From Hymenobacter jeollabukensis (GTDB taxonomy: Bacteria > Bacteroidota > Bacteroidia > Cytophagales > Hymenobacteraceae): DNA of 64,000 bases. This document shows positions 62,719 to 64,000 of this stretch, one piece after another. The stretch is taken from contig NZ_VAJM01000001.1 of assembly GCF_005771675.1 (NCBI RefSeq), positions 310,001-374,000 of the forward strand. The letters are read 5' to 3'. The translations under genes were made by a program, and so were the position numbers. The notes under the pieces were generated by a model. It worked only from the letters and a program-made list of their open reading frames with translations, ran no database searches and was not told the DNA's origin. How positions within the stretch are numbered: the first letter of the stretch is position 1; every line of letters begins with the position of its first letter.

Positions 62719-63246
62719 TTAATTATAAGCCTTTTCGCCGCGGGTCAGCCAGGCGCCCCAGAGGGCCGAGTATGGGTGCACGCGCTGGGTGGGGCCGTGG
62801 GCGTCGACCAGCGGGCGGGCTTCGTTGGCCCACTGGAAGATGCCGCCGTAGAGGTTGCGCACGTCGCGGAAGCCCAGGGCCCGCAGCTGCTCGCCGATGC
62901 GCTCGGAGCGCACGCCTACCGAGCAATACACCACCACCGGCTGCTCGCGCGGCAGGTCGCGCACGGCGGCCGGGCTGAACGCGTCGTAATCGACGAAGCG
63001 GGCGCCGGCGAGGTGGCTTACGTTGTACTCGGCCGCGGTGCGCGTATCGAGCAGCGTGAGGGCGGGCCGCTGCTGGCGCAGCTGCGCCAGCTCGGCGGCC
63101 GACACGGTGGGCACCGTGTTCTTGTACATGGTCCGCAGCAGCGTCGCGTAGGCCGGCGACACGGCCGGATCGGGCGCCTTCGTCTGGGCCGAGCCGCAGC
63201 CGACCAGCGCCAGCAAAGCGGACCACATCAGCAGGAGTCGTTTCAA
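62719..63246 (-). CDS. Rhodanese-domain lipoprotein
   Basis: Exported sulfurtransferase-like protein of about 175 residues. From TTG 63246 the leader MKRLLLMWSALLALVGCGSA has lipobox ALVGC (Cys17); ATG 63228 would give a shorter leader. The single rhodanese domain shows LLDTRTAAEYNVSHLAGARFVDYD, the catalytic cysteine loop VVYCSVGVRSERIG, and GFRDVRNLYGGIFQWANE. The loop (C-S-V-G-V-R-S) is the length typical of sulfur-specific rhodaneses. It lies between the peroxidase-like and TIGR04282 genes on the same strand, a grouping seen in arsenosugar loci; the physiological sulfur or arsenic substrate is unknown. Confidence 0.85.
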   Translation of the reverse strand: MKRLLLMWSALLALVGCGSAQTKAPDPAVSPAYATLLRTMYKNTVPTVSAAELAQLRQQRPALTLLDTRTAAEYNVSHLAGARFVDYDAFSPAAVRDLPREQPVVVYCSVGVRSERIGEQLRALGFRDVRNLYGGIFQWANEARPLVDAHGPTQRVHPYSALWGAWLTRGEKAYN

Positions 63247-63249
63247 ATT

Positions 63250-63414
63250 CTGAATGTGATAAATGTGCGGGAATCGGAAAAGGTGCGGCGCTTCGCTAAT
63301 GCGTCGGGATGTGGAACACGAGCTGACGCTGTTTTGAGTCATTCATCAGCAAACAAGCACATTTCTCACATCAGCAAAGCGCCACCCATTCAGCACATTC
63401 CCCCACATTAACTG
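63250..63414. repeat. Intergenic element with ATGTG/CACAT arms (2)
   Basis: Contains GAATGTG, ATGTGCGGGAAT and GCGCTTCGC on the left and CACATTTCTCACAT, AGCACATT and CCCACATTAA on the right. It resembles the element at 62516-62718 in motif order and in ending with CACATTAA next to a stop codon or start. Confidence 0.55.
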
Positions 63415-63753
63415 CTACATGGACAGTTCCTTGGCCTTGTTCATCATCTGTACGCCGTGCACCAGGACGGCCCCGCCCTTGATGGCCGCGGCCACGTGCA
63501 CGGCTTCCATCATCTGGGCCTCGTCGGCGCCTTTCTGCAAGGAGTCGGTGGTGTAGGCGTCGATGCAGTAGGGGCACTGCACGGCGTGGGCCACGGCCAG
63601 GGCAATGAGGGCTTTTTCGCGCTCCGAGAGGGCGCCTTCCTTGAAGACCTCGCCGTAGTAGTCGAAGAACTTGCGGCCCATCTCGGCCTGCCACTCGGTG
63701 ATGTTGCCAAACTTGGCCAGGTCGGCGGGATTGTAGTAGGTGCTCTTTTCCAT
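63415..63753 (-). CDS. Peroxidase-like carboxymuconolactone decarboxylase family protein
   Basis: Small cytoplasmic protein of 112 residues in the CMD/AhpD superfamily, of the subtype called arsenosugar biosynthesis-associated peroxidase-like protein. The redox motif CPYC is in AHAVQCPYCIDAYTTDSL at about residues 55-72, with the following acidic DEAQMMEAVHVAAAIKGGA. The start MEKSTYYNPADLAKFG matches the subtype from memory. An exact -7 box TACGTTTG lies at 63772-63765, 11 nt before the ATG, giving a very short leader. The rhodanese and TIGR04282 genes follow downstream. The role is probably disposal of a reactive intermediate in the pathway; this is inference. Confidence 0.88.
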   Translation of the reverse strand: MEKSTYYNPADLAKFGNITEWQAEMGRKFFDYYGEVFKEGALSEREKALIALAVAHAVQCPYCIDAYTTDSLQKGADEAQMMEAVHVAAAIKGGAVLVHGVQMMNKAKELSM

Positions 63754-63764
63754 AGTGGGGTCAA

Positions 63765-63772
63765 CAAACGTA
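63765..63772 (-). promoter_or_regulatory. -7 box of the CMD gene
   Basis: On the minus strand TACGTTTG fits TAnnTTTG; the ATG lies 11 nt downstream, so the 5' leader would be almost absent. Confidence 0.6.
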
Positions 63773-63819
63773 GCCGCGCCGGGTTCGGATTGGCGGGGTG
63801 AAAAATCGGCCGGGGCCAG

Positions 63820-64000
63820 CTAGGCCAGCCGGCGTACCCGGATGTGCACGTGCTCCCCGTCTTCGCGGGTGGTGGGCGTCACCTCGATGCGGTCGGCCTC
63901 GTCGAAGTAAGTGGCCAGGCCGCGCACGATGCCCACGGCCAGCGCGCCCATGCGCCGCTTCGACACGTACTCCACCACCACTTCGTCGGGGGCCACGCGG
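63820..64000 (-). CDS. C-terminal fragment of a probable heme NO-binding (H-NOX-like) protein
   Basis: Only the last 60 codons are in the window; the gene continues beyond base 64000. The visible end has VVVEYVSKRRMGALAVGIVRG followed by LATYFDEADRIEVTPTTREDG and a final HIRVRRLA (quoted in parts). The pattern Y-x-S-x-R-x-x-x-x-L-x-x-G-x-x-x-G followed by YF and a short beta-hairpin resembles the C-terminal subdomain of heme NO-binding proteins. The heme pocket lies outside, so the call is tentative. It is on the same strand as the CMD gene, 66 bp upstream of it, but that gene has its own -7 box. Confidence 0.5.
   Translation of the reverse strand, partial: RVAPDEVVVEYVSKRRMGALAVGIVRGLATYFDEADRIEVTPTTREDGEHVHIRVRRLA

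Overview
The window looks like a chromosomal segment of a GC-rich member of the Bacteroidota, most probably Hymenobacter or a close relative in the Cytophagales. This genus-level call is an inference from gene families and promoter style; no rRNA is present. The signs are recurring upstream elements of the form TAnnTTTG (the Bacteroidota -7 box), few Shine-Dalgarno sites, typical families (DUF5606, fasciclin lipoproteins, soluble acyl-ACP desaturase, FGE/SUMF1 lipoprotein) and many palindromic intergenic repeats. I saw no tRNA, rRNA, CRISPR array, prophage or transposase gene. About 60 genes can be supported, most with clear families.

Bases 1-16760 are mainly housekeeping and stress genes: EngB GTPase, a TonB-domain protein, DUF5606, fructose-1,6-bisphosphatase divergent from aspartate kinase, a Fur/PerR-type regulator followed by a 2-Cys peroxiredoxin, Kdo transferase WaaA, RsgA, a beta-hydroxyacid dehydrogenase, two tandem fasciclin lipoproteins, a cyclophilin, and a soluble multi-PAS histidine kinase with a single-domain response regulator. 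A BchI-like AAA ATPase closes this part on the minus strand.

Bases 16900-24700 hold a plus-strand cassette of two duplicated diheme cytochromes c and a three-gene export operon (ABC membrane domain without ATPase, HlyD adaptor, TolC channel). It lies between the minus-strand AAA ATPase and a VWA protein that is its likely partner. Bases 24800-26700 carry DUF427 and two PliI-like lipoproteins. Bases 26865-37046 contain an acyl-ACP desaturase and a surface-polysaccharide style group (two divergent GT-C-like membrane proteins, GT2, Wzx-type flippase, beta-barrel protein, FemAB/GNAT-like protein), then CorA. Bases 37085-44885 contain NadR, a DUF3352/beta-propeller protein, two small lipoproteins, an amino-acid permease and a membrane-anchored CarboxypepD_reg-like protein.

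Bases 45119-53843 include a compact redox module (FAD/NAD oxidoreductase, 77-residue membrane protein, polyferredoxin), an FGE-like lipoprotein, an alpha/beta hydrolase and a GH43 lipoprotein. Bases 54015-59906 have two tandem GAF proteins and a second glycosyltransferase operon (GT2, membrane GT2, GT-C). Bases 60028-64000 are a minus-strand run that includes three genes typical of arsenosugar-biosynthesis neighbourhoods (TIGR04282 transferase, rhodanese, peroxidase-like CMD protein) without the radical-SAM ArsS in view.

The most interesting items are the ATPase-less export operon with a terminator-like leader hairpin, the near-identical promoter/operator boxes of the two cytochromes, the redox module, and several families of perfect or near-perfect palindromic repeats, one of which appears to have been captured into the TolC N-terminus.
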